From contig JAEEXY010000004.1 of the NCBI GenBank assembly GCA_016288005.1, forward strand, positions 1 through 64,000: 64,000 nt of DNA. The letters are read 5' to 3'. The notes under the pieces were generated by a model. The model was not told where the DNA came from. It saw nothing but the letters and a program-made list of their open reading frames with translations, and searched no databases. Both the position numbers and the translations under genes were made by a program. The stretch comes from Lachnospiraceae bacterium (GTDB lineage Bacteria > Bacillota > Clostridia > Lachnospirales > Lachnospiraceae). This document shows positions 26,184-34,708 of the stretch, piece after piece. Position 1 is the first letter of the stretch. Each line of letters starts with the position of its first letter.

Positions 26184-26221
26184 GAACGTAGAATATATTT
26201 TGAACGTAGAATATATTTTGA
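26178..26221. repeat. 18-bp tandem repeat, 2.5 copies, at a promoter
   Basis: TATTTTGAACGTAGAATA is repeated exactly at 26178-26195 and 26196-26213, with the first eight bases again from 26214. It begins at the -10 box and covers the transcription start. Confidence 0.8.
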
Positions 26222-26260
26222 TACTGTTATGAATACATTTATCGAACAGGAGGAGCAGCT

Positions 26261-26794
26261 ATGTATTGCAGATATTGCGGGGCGCAGATCCCGGACGATG
26301 TGAAATTCTGTACGAACTGCGGAAAGAGCGTTTTGGGCGCGGAGCCGGACTTGGGCAGGCAGCAAAATGAGAGCGCGGGATATGCAAATGACGGCACGTA
26401 CGTGAGGTCCCTGCTCGTAAGACCTAACCTTATAGGCATCATCGCTTCGGTGCTCATTGGCATATCTGTTTTTATGCCGTTTGCGAGCGCTTCGATCTTT
26501 GGTACAACGATCAGCACCGCACTCATTGACGGCGTTGACGGCGTCATCATTCTGATAATTGCTGCTGCGGCACTGTTGTTCTCGATATTTGGCCTGAACA
26601 TACCTGTAACGGTCATGGGAGTTATCTCTGCAGTCTGCTTTTTCATTGACAGTTCGGCACTGGATAAAGATGCGGATCATCTGCTGCAGTCCATGATACA
26701 AAAAGGAAGCGGCTATTATCTTATGATTTTTGCGGCTTTGGCTTTAACTATCGCGGGTATCATAGGATTACTGTCGAAAAAGAAAAATAAATAA
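26261..26794 (+). CDS. Zinc-ribbon membrane protein
   Basis: 177 residues. MYCRYCGAQIPDDVKFCTNCGK is a classic N-terminal zinc ribbon with two CxxC pairs. About 30 polar residues follow, then four hydrophobic helices (about 55-75, 85-105, 110-125, 150-170). Such zinc-ribbon plus membrane proteins are common in Lachnospiraceae and have no assigned function. AGGAGG lies seven bases before the ATG. Confidence 0.75.
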   Translation: MYCRYCGAQIPDDVKFCTNCGKSVLGAEPDLGRQQNESAGYANDGTYVRSLLVRPNLIGIIASVLIGISVFMPFASASIFGTTISTALIDGVDGVIILIIAAAALLFSIFGLNIPVTVMGVISAVCFFIDSSALDKDADHLLQSMIQKGSGYYLMIFAALALTIAGIIGLLSKKKNK

Positions 26795-26804
26795 AGATGT
26801 TTTC

Positions 26805-26833
26805 TTGTATTGAAGAGTTCATTAGTTTATAAT
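26805..26833 (+). promoter_or_regulatory. Promoter of the following membrane protein gene
   Basis: TTGTAT (26805-26810), 17-base spacer, TATAAT (26828-26833). Confidence 0.65.
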
Positions 26834-26879
26834 ATTTCTATCAACCGGGGGACCGGAGTATTTTGAGAGGAGTATTAAA

Positions 26880-27641
26880 ATGGCTGAGGAAAAAAAGGAA
26901 CGTAAGATTGTGTCAGCTTCCGACACGACTAAGACTGTTAAGACTGCGACCGGCGAAAAGAAGGTTCAGCAGGCTAAGCCCGTCGGAAACGCGGGAGGGT
27001 TAAGATGCGGAGCTATCATTCTCTGGGTACTTGCTATCTGCTGTGAGGTTTTCGCATTCCTGTTCTATTTTGGAAAGATCAATATCACATTTGCGCCTAC
27101 CATGACTGTGATCATCGGTGCCATCGTACTGGACCTGATATTTGTTGTGATCGGTTCACTGCTCTGGAAAAAGGCTAACCTTATCGATCCCGCATCAAAG
27201 AAGAATAAGGTTAAGTTCTGGCTGTGGAACAATATGGGCATGATCGTTGCCGTTTTCGCGTTCCTGCCTCTGATCATTCTTATCTTTACCGATAAGGAGA
27301 AGAAATTTGACAAGAATACCCGCATCATCGCAGGTATCGCGGCTGTTGTAGCGTTGCTCGTTGCTCTGGCTGTTGGTCATGACTGGAATCCCGTTTCCCA
27401 GGAGGATCTGACCACCGCGCAGACCGAGATCGACGGCAATGTATACTGGACTCACTACGGACATGTTTATCACCTGAGCGAGAACTGCCAGCACCTGAAC
27501 AACAGCGATACACTTGTTACCGGTACCGTTGAGGAGGCTGTTGCGGCCAACAAGAGCCGTCTGTGCAAGACCTGCCTGAACAACTGGAACAAGGAGCATC
27601 CCGATGACCAGATCTCATCAGAGGTTGTTACGGATGAATGA
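26880..27641 (+). CDS. Membrane protein with C-terminal His/Cys zinc-type motif
   Basis: 253 residues. A charged cytoplasmic N-terminus (1-40) leads to four hydrophobic segments (about 43-65, 72-96, 113-135, 148-163). The C-terminal domain has the pattern VYWTHYGHVYH-x4-CQHL ... LCKTCL, which matches a small zinc-binding module (His, Cys, CxxC) found at the ends of several secreted or nuclease-associated proteins and related to the Ada N-terminal fold. Function unknown. A GAGAGGAG site supports the start. Ends at a strong terminator. Confidence 0.7.
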   Translation: MAEEKKERKIVSASDTTKTVKTATGEKKVQQAKPVGNAGGLRCGAIILWVLAICCEVFAFLFYFGKINITFAPTMTVIIGAIVLDLIFVVIGSLLWKKANLIDPASKKNKVKFWLWNNMGMIVAVFAFLPLIILIFTDKEKKFDKNTRIIAGIAAVVALLVALAVGHDWNPVSQEDLTTAQTEIDGNVYWTHYGHVYHLSENCQHLNNSDTLVTGTVEEAVAANKSRLCKTCLNNWNKEHPDDQISSEVVTDE

Positions 27642-27713
27642 TCGCATCTGACCGGATGCCCGGGATCTGTTGAGGATGTATCATTAAACGGATCCGATCT
27701 ATAAAGAATCATT

Positions 27714-27748
27714 ACCCGCAGCAGGTTTATGCCGGCTGCGGGGTTTTT
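27714..27748 (+). terminator. Intrinsic terminator
   Basis: CCCGCAGC (27715-27722) pairs with GCTGCGGG (27735-27742), then T5. The longer open frame of the next gene runs through it, which argues for the later start at 27819. Confidence 0.8.
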
Positions 27749-27818
27749 AAACAAGCAGTATCAGACGTTTTCCGAACTGTTTCAGCCCGGAGCGATGATA
27801 CGGAACGGAGGTAGTTTT

Positions 27819-30206
27819 ATGCCTGATATGCAGGGCGGAAGAAAGAAAAATGTTACCGGACAGGGTAAAGACGTTTATAAGAGAGGAGAGGGCTTAGGCA
27901 CCGGTCCCGTCGGCAGCGGCGGCGGCAGACCGCCCATAGGCAGTGGTTCGGGACGCGGTTCGGGTTCACAGGTTACCCGCGGGTCGGGCGGCATGATGAA
28001 GATCATCCTGATCGTGATCGCTGTTCTCGTTCTCGGCGGAGGCGGCACCGGTCTGTTCTCGCTGTTTGGCGGCGGTTCGGGCAGCGGCAGCGGTACGGGC
28101 ACAGGCACTTCGATATCGTCGGGCTCATCGTCGTCGGGTTCACTGCTCAGCGGCATTGCAGGGAGCCTCATCTCTTCGGGATTCGGCTCGAGCACGATGC
28201 AGAGCGTAGGCAGCACGAGCAGCGGCTGGGTTGCGGATAACAACACAGGTAAGCTGAACAAAAATGTCGACAAGAGCGCGCGCAGCAGATATACGACCAT
28301 AAAGGGCAACGGCAAGGACACCGTTACCATGATGGTTTACATGTGCGGTACCGACCTTGAGAGCAAATACGGCATGGCGACCAACGATCTCAACGAGATG
28401 ATGAAGGCCACCATTTCCGACAAGATCAATATCATCGTTTATACGGGCGGATGCAGCAACTGGAAGACTAACGGCATCAGCACCTCCAATAACCAGATAT
28501 ATAAGCTCACGAGCGGCAAGATGGTACGTCTCGAGGATAACATGGGCAATAAGGCCATGACCGATCCCGCGACGCTCACCGAGTTCATCAAGTACGCGAA
28601 CAAGAATTATCCCGCCGACAGAAATATCCTGATATTCTGGGATCACGGCGGAGGATCGCTCTCGGGCTACGGCTATGACGAGACTCATAAGTCTGCGGGT
28701 TCGATGAACCTCGCGGGCATCAATACAGCTCTTAAAAATGCCGGTATCAAATACGATTTCATCGGCTTTGACGCATGCCTGATGGCGACAGTTGAGACCG
28801 ACCTGATGCTCGCCAATTACGCGGATTACGTGATCGCATCCGAGGAGACGGAGCCCGGTGTCGGCTGGTATTACACCAACTGGCTTACCGCGTTCTCGAA
28901 CAATACCTCGATGGATACGATCGAGATCGGCAAGAACATCATCGACGATTTCGTTGATGTCTGCGCGCAGTCCTGCCCCGGACAGAAGACCACTCTGTCG
29001 ATCGTTGATCTGGCCGAGCTTTCCGAAACCGTAGGAGACGATTTTAAGGCATTTGCGAAGAGCACCTCAAAGCTCATCAACGACAACAAGTACGAGACCG
29101 TTTCAGATGCGAGAAGCGACACCAGAGAGTTTGCACAGTCAAACGCGATCGATCAGATCGACCTGATCAATTTTGCGCTGAACCTAGATACAAAGGAAGG
29201 CAAGGCACTCGCGGATACACTGCTTTCATCGGTTAAGTACAACAGGACCTCGTCCAACATGACCAATGCTTACGGTATCTCCATTTTCTTCCCCTACCGC
29301 AAGACAAATAAGGTTAATTCGGCAGTATCGACATATGACCAGATCGGCCTTGATGACGAGTATTCCGCATGCATCAAGGAGTTTGCGGGAGTACAGGGCG
29401 TAGGTGCCGCGGCAGGCGCTTCGTCAGGTTCTTCGATGGGATCCCTGCTCGATCTGCTCGGCGGCGGCTCGGCTTCGGGTTCGGGTTCATCGCTCGACAG
29501 CATCCTGGGACTGGTTTCGACTATCTCGGGACTCAGCGGCAGATCGATGAGCGACGAGGCGATCGCCGGATATGTCAGCAATAACCTGCTCGATACTTCA
29601 AAGCTTAACTGGAAATCGGACAGCGAAGGACATAAGTACATTACGCTCAGCACATCCGACTGGAGCCTGATCAACAGCGTCGATCTCAACATGTTTGTTG
29701 ACGACGGAGCCGGCTATATCGATCTCGGTCTCGACAATCTCTATGCCATCGACGATTACGGCAATCTGATCGCGGACACCGAGGGCACATGGCTCTCGAT
29801 CAACGATCAGCCTGTTGCCTACTATCATGTTGATACGACCGGCGATGTGATCACGGGCAAGGTACCCGCGCTGCTCAACGGTGAGCGCGTGAACCTCATT
29901 ATCAACCTTTCCTACAGCACCGGAAAGGGCAGTGTGATCGGCGCGGAGCCCATATATGATAATACTGTCACCGAGACAGAGTTCAGAGGTCTCGTTGATA
30001 TCGCAAACGGCGACGTGATCGATTTCCTCTGCGACTATTACGCATACGACGGCAGCTACCTCGACAGCTACAAGCTCGGTGACCGCCTCACCGTAAACGG
30101 CGCGCTCAAGGTCAGCGACACTTACGTAGGACAGAAGATGGTCGGCCTGTATAAACTTACCGACATCTACGGCCAGAGCTACTGGACCGAGAAATTCAAT
30201 AAATAA
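27819..30206 (+). CDS. Clostripain-family (C11) cysteine protease, membrane-anchored
   Basis: 795 residues. A Gly/Ser-rich N-terminus (1-60) precedes one membrane helix (about 62-85; IILIVIAVLVLGG), then a glycine/serine linker. The C11 catalytic domain spans about 165-530: TVTMMVYMCGTDLE, IFWDHGGGS (H276) and IGFDACLMA (C320) give the His/Cys dyad. A second Gly/Ser linker (about 535-575) leads to a roughly 220-residue beta-rich C-terminal domain of unknown role. The active domain should face outside the cell; targets are unknown. The start at 27819 has GGAGG, in contrast to the in-frame 27729. Confidence 0.85.
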   Translation: MPDMQGGRKKNVTGQGKDVYKRGEGLGTGPVGSGGGRPPIGSGSGRGSGSQVTRGSGGMMKIILIVIAVLVLGGGGTGLFSLFGGGSGSGSGTGTGTSISSGSSSSGSLLSGIAGSLISSGFGSSTMQSVGSTSSGWVADNNTGKLNKNVDKSARSRYTTIKGNGKDTVTMMVYMCGTDLESKYGMATNDLNEMMKATISDKINIIVYTGGCSNWKTNGISTSNNQIYKLTSGKMVRLEDNMGNKAMTDPATLTEFIKYANKNYPADRNILIFWDHGGGSLSGYGYDETHKSAGSMNLAGINTALKNAGIKYDFIGFDACLMATVETDLMLANYADYVIASEETEPGVGWYYTNWLTAFSNNTSMDTIEIGKNIIDDFVDVCAQSCPGQKTTLSIVDLAELSETVGDDFKAFAKSTSKLINDNKYETVSDARSDTREFAQSNAIDQIDLINFALNLDTKEGKALADTLLSSVKYNRTSSNMTNAYGISIFFPYRKTNKVNSAVSTYDQIGLDDEYSACIKEFAGVQGVGAAAGASSGSSMGSLLDLLGGGSASGSGSSLDSILGLVSTISGLSGRSMSDEAIAGYVSNNLLDTSKLNWKSDSEGHKYITLSTSDWSLINSVDLNMFVDDGAGYIDLGLDNLYAIDDYGNLIADTEGTWLSINDQPVAYYHVDTTGDVITGKVPALLNGERVNLIINLSYSTGKGSVIGAEPIYDNTVTETEFRGLVDIANGDVIDFLCDYYAYDGSYLDSYKLGDRLTVNGALKVSDTYVGQKMVGLYKLTDIYGQSYWTEKFNK

Positions 30207-30211
30207 ATAGT

Positions 30212-30238
30212 AGACATGGGGACGGTTCTTCCTTGTCT
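30212..30238. repeat. Single-arm copy of a GGGGACGGTTCTTC repeat
   Basis: AGACATGGGGACGGTTCTTC followed by CTTGTCTCC matches one arm of the complete palindrome at 63803-63868. It lies just after the C11 protease gene. The other arm is absent. Confidence 0.75.
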
Positions 30239-30284
30239 CCCTAAACCGAAAAATGAATAAAATGTGAATTCTACAGCTTTGGAC

Positions 30285-30313
30285 TTGCAAAAAAGTGATT
30301 CAATTGTTACAAT
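30285..30313 (+). promoter_or_regulatory. Promoter of the SH3/C39-like gene
   Basis: TTGCAA (30285-30290), 17-base spacer, TACAAT (30308-30313). Confidence 0.65.
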
Positions 30314-30350
30314 ATTGTTACGAAATTGATTCGAAGGGTAACATTGTATC

Positions 30351-31520
30351 ATGAAACTGTCCAAAGCTGTACGCATTTTTATAGCGATCTTACTTGTCTG
30401 CGCATTCATTCTTCCCGAGGGAGTCAGTGTCAGCGCAGCCTCATATAAAACCGGTATCTATAAGATAAACACTCAGGAGTCACCGCTTAACATCAGATCC
30501 TGCTACGGCAGCGAATACATGAAGGTGGGATCCGTGCCGAAGGGCAAGCAGGTCAACGTTACCTTTGTCAGCTCAAACGGCTGGGGTAAGATCGTTTACG
30601 GCGACGCGCACGGATGGATCTCGCTCGAGTACTGCAAGTATGTAGGACCCGCGGAAGAGGCGACGGTATCCGCGTCTAAGGCCAAGGTCGATAAGACTTA
30701 CGCAGTTTCGGCAGCCAATCTGACCTGGGTTACCGGCTGGAAGCAGGAGTATTCAAAGTCCAGCGGTCTGTGTACTTCATCAGCTACCGCATCTCTGCTC
30801 AGACGCCGTCAGGCAGCCGAGGGCAGGCCTGTAACATTTACTTTCGGCGATGTCCGCGCGGCCATGGGCGGCAATCCGATACCCGATAAAAACGGCAAAT
30901 ACGAGAGCTGCAGCTCTTATTTCTCGGATGTTACTCCTTTTACACATCAGGATACTGCGACCGGCGCGGCCGTTACATATTACCTTAAAAAGGAGACCGA
31001 GACCACTCATTCGCATAACCGCGAGTATATTGCGGATCTGCTGGATGTTCATCCCGAGGGCGTGGTCGTTTACACCAGGTACGGGAGCAGCGGAAAGCAC
31101 GCGGTGCTCATTTCCGATTATGTCCGCAACAAGGACGGTTCGCTAACTTTTTACGCTTACGATCCCGCAAACGGCACAGGCAGGAGAAAGCTTCAGGACA
31201 CCTGGATCATGACTAAGATCAGTTCAGTCGGAGCGTTTTTCGCTAATGTTATTTCCATCTGGTATGTTCAGGGTGAGCTGACAGTGGACGACGGGTATTT
31301 TGCGTATCCCGGATATGAGGTGGTCAACTCGCAGATGACCGTCGCGAAAAAGAAGACATATGTTTATGCTGAGTCGGATACCTCATCAGAGCGCATCGAG
31401 AAGCTCGCGAAGGGCAGCACGATCGACGTGGCGTACAGATTTACCTCCGAGGACGGCACTGTATGGTGCATCACGGGAGCAGGCTTCTTCATCGAGGCTG
31501 ACAGGCTTTCAGCAAAATAA
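30351..31520 (+). CDS. Secreted SH3b and C39-like cysteine peptidase protein
   Basis: 389 residues. Signal peptide (1-31, ending SVSAAS). First bacterial SH3 domain at about 35-97 (PLNIRSCYGSEY, GKQVNVTFVSSNGWGKI). Papain-like C39-type domain at about 125-315 with Cys in SSGLCTSSA, His in GKHAVLISDY and Asp in AYDPANG. A second SH3-like domain closes the protein (about 330-389). Predicted to act outside on peptide or cell-wall material; substrate unknown. The ribosome-binding site is weak and distant (AAGGG). Confidence 0.75.
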   Translation: MKLSKAVRIFIAILLVCAFILPEGVSVSAASYKTGIYKINTQESPLNIRSCYGSEYMKVGSVPKGKQVNVTFVSSNGWGKIVYGDAHGWISLEYCKYVGPAEEATVSASKAKVDKTYAVSAANLTWVTGWKQEYSKSSGLCTSSATASLLRRRQAAEGRPVTFTFGDVRAAMGGNPIPDKNGKYESCSSYFSDVTPFTHQDTATGAAVTYYLKKETETTHSHNREYIADLLDVHPEGVVVYTRYGSSGKHAVLISDYVRNKDGSLTFYAYDPANGTGRRKLQDTWIMTKISSVGAFFANVISIWYVQGELTVDDGYFAYPGYEVVNSQMTVAKKKTYVYAESDTSSERIEKLAKGSTIDVAYRFTSEDGTVWCITGAGFFIEADRLSAK

Positions 31521-31535
31521 TATCACGAATTTCAG

Positions 31536-31569
31536 GTACCCGAAGGACCAAACTTCGGGTACTTTCTTT
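31536..31569 (+). terminator. Intrinsic terminator
   Basis: Perfect 10-bp stem GTACCCGAAG/CTTCGGGTAC with a seven-base loop, then TTTCTTT. Confidence 0.85.
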
Positions 31570-31573
31570 ATGT

Positions 31574-31601
31574 TTGCATTTTGTGTAAATAGGAGTAAAA
31601 T
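31574..31601 (+). promoter_or_regulatory. Possible promoter of trkA-trkH
   Basis: TTGCAT (31574-31579), 16-base spacer, TAAAAT (31596-31601). Confidence 0.5.
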
Positions 31602-31659
31602 ATAAGATGTTGAATTATGTGATGATGAAGAAAACAGAAGAATTTGGGAGAAACCATAG

Positions 31660-33015
31660 ATGAAGATTATTGTTATAGGATGCGGAAAGATCGGACTTTC
31701 GCTGGTAAAGCAGCTGACGCAGGAGGGACATATCGTAACCGTTATCGATAAGAATTCCACGCGCCTTAAGACTGCGCTTTCAAACCTGGACGTCATGTCA
31801 TATACGGGTGACGGCACGAGCTCCGTTACGCTTCGCGAAGCGGGCATAGGAGACGCGGACCTGATGGTGGCGGTCATGGATTCGGACGAGATGAACCTGC
31901 TCTGCTGCGTGATAGCGCAGAAGGTCAGCAAATGCCGTACCATCGCGCGCGTTCGCAACCCCATTTACAATTCCGAGATAGAGTTCTTAAAGAACGAACT
32001 CGATATCTCGATGATATTTAACCCCGAACTGACGGCGGCAGAGGAGATCGCGAGAATATTCAATTTCCCTTACGCGACAAAGATCGATGTATTCTCAAAC
32101 CGCAAGGTCGAGATGGTACATTTTAAGATCAAGCTCGACTCCAAGCTCTCGAAGCTCCATATCGTAGATATCAGGGCAAAGTATAACGCGAATGTGCTGG
32201 TCTGCACGGTAACGCGCGGCGACAGGACCATCATCCCCGGCGGTGATTTCATACTCGAGCAGGGCGATCTGGTCGGTATCGTGGGCGCACGTACCGAGAT
32301 CAACAAGTTCTTTAAGATGTTCGGCGTAGGTACCGACAGGGTTCCCGACGCGATGATCGTCGGAGGCGGCAAAATAGGCTATTTCCTCGCGAAAAAGCTT
32401 ATCGAGTCCGGCATTAAGGTTAAGATCGTTGAGGCTGACCGTGACAGATGCGAGTTCCTTGCGGACGTGCTTCCCGAGGCTGATATTATCAACGGCGACG
32501 GCACCGACCGCAATCTGCTGATGGAAGAAGGACTGGGCAACGCGTCGGGGTTTGCGGCGCTTACGAGCATCGATGAGGAGAATATCCTGCTTAGCCTGTT
32601 CGCGATCGATCATGTCAGGGCCAAGACGGTCACAAAGGTTAACAGGATCAATTACGATGAGGTTATCGACAGGCTCAATCTCGATACGATCATCAACCCC
32701 AACAAGGTTTCCAACGACCTGCTCATACAGTTCATCAGATCGATGGATTACACAAAGGATTCCGACATAGAAAACTACCGCAAGATAGGCGATGACGAGG
32801 CCGAGGCGATGGAGTTCATCATTAAGGACGGCTCTCATGTTGTCGATATCCCGCTGATGCAGCTCAAAAAGAAAAAGGATGTGCTGATCTGCTGCATTAC
32901 GCGCGATAAGAAGATCATCATACCCGGCGGCCAGGATCTGATCAAGGTCGGAGACAGGGTGGTCATCGTTCACACCACCTCGGACATCAATAATATCGAC
33001 GACATACTCGAATAA
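31660..33015 (+). CDS. trkA: Trk potassium uptake regulatory protein TrkA
   Basis: 451 residues, the full duplicated TrkA form. NAD-binding Rossmann domains start at residue 1 (VIGCGKIG) and about 230 (IVGGGKIG), each followed by an RCK-C domain (about 140-220 and 365-450). It is a cytoplasmic peripheral protein that gates the TrkH channel in response to nucleotides. The trkH gene follows after 37 bases. Confidence 0.95.
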   Translation: MKIIVIGCGKIGLSLVKQLTQEGHIVTVIDKNSTRLKTALSNLDVMSYTGDGTSSVTLREAGIGDADLMVAVMDSDEMNLLCCVIAQKVSKCRTIARVRNPIYNSEIEFLKNELDISMIFNPELTAAEEIARIFNFPYATKIDVFSNRKVEMVHFKIKLDSKLSKLHIVDIRAKYNANVLVCTVTRGDRTIIPGGDFILEQGDLVGIVGARTEINKFFKMFGVGTDRVPDAMIVGGGKIGYFLAKKLIESGIKVKIVEADRDRCEFLADVLPEADIINGDGTDRNLLMEEGLGNASGFAALTSIDEENILLSLFAIDHVRAKTVTKVNRINYDEVIDRLNLDTIINPNKVSNDLLIQFIRSMDYTKDSDIENYRKIGDDEAEAMEFIIKDGSHVVDIPLMQLKKKKDVLICCITRDKKIIIPGGQDLIKVGDRVVIVHTTSDINNIDDILE

Positions 33016-33052
33016 GCGTTATCGCTATTATTGATCAACGGGGAGATAATCT

Positions 33053-34495
33053 ATGAATTACGGAGTAATAATCTATATACTGGGACTTCTGATGAAGGCA
33101 GAGGCAGCCTTCCTGATGTGCCCGTTCGTGGTGGGACTGATCTACCGCGAGAATACGGCATGGAGCTATCTGATCACCGCCGCGATCTGTCTGGCGCTGG
33201 GTCTGGTCATGTCGTGGAAAAAGCCCAAAAAAGGCGGGCTTTATCTGAAAGAGGGCTACTTTGTGGTAGCGCTCGGATGGCTTGTAATGTCTATGCTGGG
33301 TGCTCTTCCTTTCGTTATGACACGGGAGATACCCGGATATATCGACGCTCTTTTCGAAACGGTATCCGGATATACGACGACAGGAGCAACGATACTTGCA
33401 GATGTTGAGGTGCTGACGCACGCGACTCTGTTCTGGAGGAGCTTCCTGCATCTGTTGGGAGGCATGGGAGTATTCGTATTCCTTTCGGGACTGCTGCCCA
33501 TGCTCGGCGGTAATTCGGTCAACCTCATGAAGGCGGAGTCGACAGGACCGTCTGTAGATAAGCTGGTTCCGAGGATCAAGGATACGGTTCGGATCCTGTA
33601 TTCGGTATACCTGGTGATGGGTCTTACAGAAGTGCTGCTCCTGCTCATATTCGGCATGGATCTGTTCTCAAGCCTTACGCTGACCTTCGGTACCATCGGC
33701 ACCGGCGGTTTCGGCATTCTTAACTCGAGCATAGGCTCGTATTCGCCCGCGGTACAGTGGACGATCGGTATATTCATGCTGCTGAGCGGTATGAACTATT
33801 CACTGTATTTCCTGCTGCTTCGCAGGAAGTTTAAGCAGGCGTTCGGCATGGAGGAGATCAGGCTGTATCTGAGCATCACTCTTATAGCATGCGCTCTGAT
33901 CGTACTGAATCTCGGCAGGTTCTACGCGACCTTCGGGGAAACTGTCAGACAGACATTTTTCCAGGTTTCTTCGCTGCTTACGTCCACCGGATACGCGACT
34001 ACGGACTTTGATCTGTGGCCAGAGTTTTCCAAGACTATCCTTATCGTGGTAATGATCATCGGTGCCTGCGCGGGTTCCACCGGCGGCGGTATCAAGATGA
34101 GCCGTCTGCTGATCCTTTTTAAAGCCGCGCGCAAGCAGAACCAGATATTCATCCATCCGCGCGCAGTCAAAAAGATCAAAATGGACAACAATGTTGTCGA
34201 TCACGATGCCGTGCGCGCGACCAATGCATATATTTCGCTGTTTTTCGCTGTTTTGTTCATATCCGTGCTGCTTGTCTCACTGGACGAGCACGATTTCACA
34301 ACGAATTTTACGGCGGTTGTCGCAACACTCAACAACATGGGTCCCGGATTCAATCTCGTCGGACCTACCTGCAACTATTCGTTCTTCTCGGTAGGCTCGA
34401 AGATCGTGCTGATCTTTGATATGCTCGCGGGACGTCTCGAACTGTTCCCGATGCTGCTGCTCATCATGCCGCGAAGCTGGAGGAGGTACTTGTGA
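33053..34495 (+). CDS. trkH: Trk/Ktr potassium transporter membrane subunit
   Basis: 480 residues with four membrane-pore-membrane repeats. The selectivity loops are visible as SGYTTTGAT, GTIGTGGFG, TSTGYATTD and NNMGPGF, and AGSTGGGIK is the conserved intramembrane loop. It forms the K+ channel paired with TrkA. The start has a GGGGAG site 9-10 bases upstream. A large palindromic spacer follows. Confidence 0.95.
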   Translation: MNYGVIIYILGLLMKAEAAFLMCPFVVGLIYRENTAWSYLITAAICLALGLVMSWKKPKKGGLYLKEGYFVVALGWLVMSMLGALPFVMTREIPGYIDALFETVSGYTTTGATILADVEVLTHATLFWRSFLHLLGGMGVFVFLSGLLPMLGGNSVNLMKAESTGPSVDKLVPRIKDTVRILYSVYLVMGLTEVLLLLIFGMDLFSSLTLTFGTIGTGGFGILNSSIGSYSPAVQWTIGIFMLLSGMNYSLYFLLLRRKFKQAFGMEEIRLYLSITLIACALIVLNLGRFYATFGETVRQTFFQVSSLLTSTGYATTDFDLWPEFSKTILIVVMIIGACAGSTGGGIKMSRLLILFKAARKQNQIFIHPRAVKKIKMDNNVVDHDAVRATNAYISLFFAVLFISVLLVSLDEHDFTTNFTAVVATLNNMGPGFNLVGPTCNYSFFSVGSKIVLIFDMLAGRLELFPMLLLIMPRSWRRYL

Positions 34496-34508
34496 GATAA
34501 AACTATTC

Positions 34509-34660
34509 ACAGGAAATCTGTGAAAGCATAAATCGCAAGCTTGCTTGCAGATTTATGCTTAAACAGATTTTCCTGTAAAGGCCGGACAAAACGCATGAAT
34601 AAACATAAGCCGCACAGCGGCGGCTTACGGCGAAGCCGGAAGGTTTATGAATGCTTTTGT
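34509..34660. repeat. Intergenic palindromic element after trkH
   Basis: Nested arms: ACAGGAAATCTGT (34509-34521) with ACAGATTTTCCTGT (34563-34576); AAGCATAAATC (34524-34534) with GATTTATGCTT (34550-34560), perfect; and core GCAAGCTTGCTTGC (34535-34548). A second, weaker fold (34594-34655) contains AAGCCGC with GCGGCTT. The core matches that of the frr-uppS element except for one paired change (see findings). Fills the spacer between trkH and the ASKHA gene. Confidence 0.75.
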
Positions 34661-34708
34661 ACGGCTGGGAATAGTTTTTATCTCCCTATACAGATTTGGA
34701 GGAAGGAA

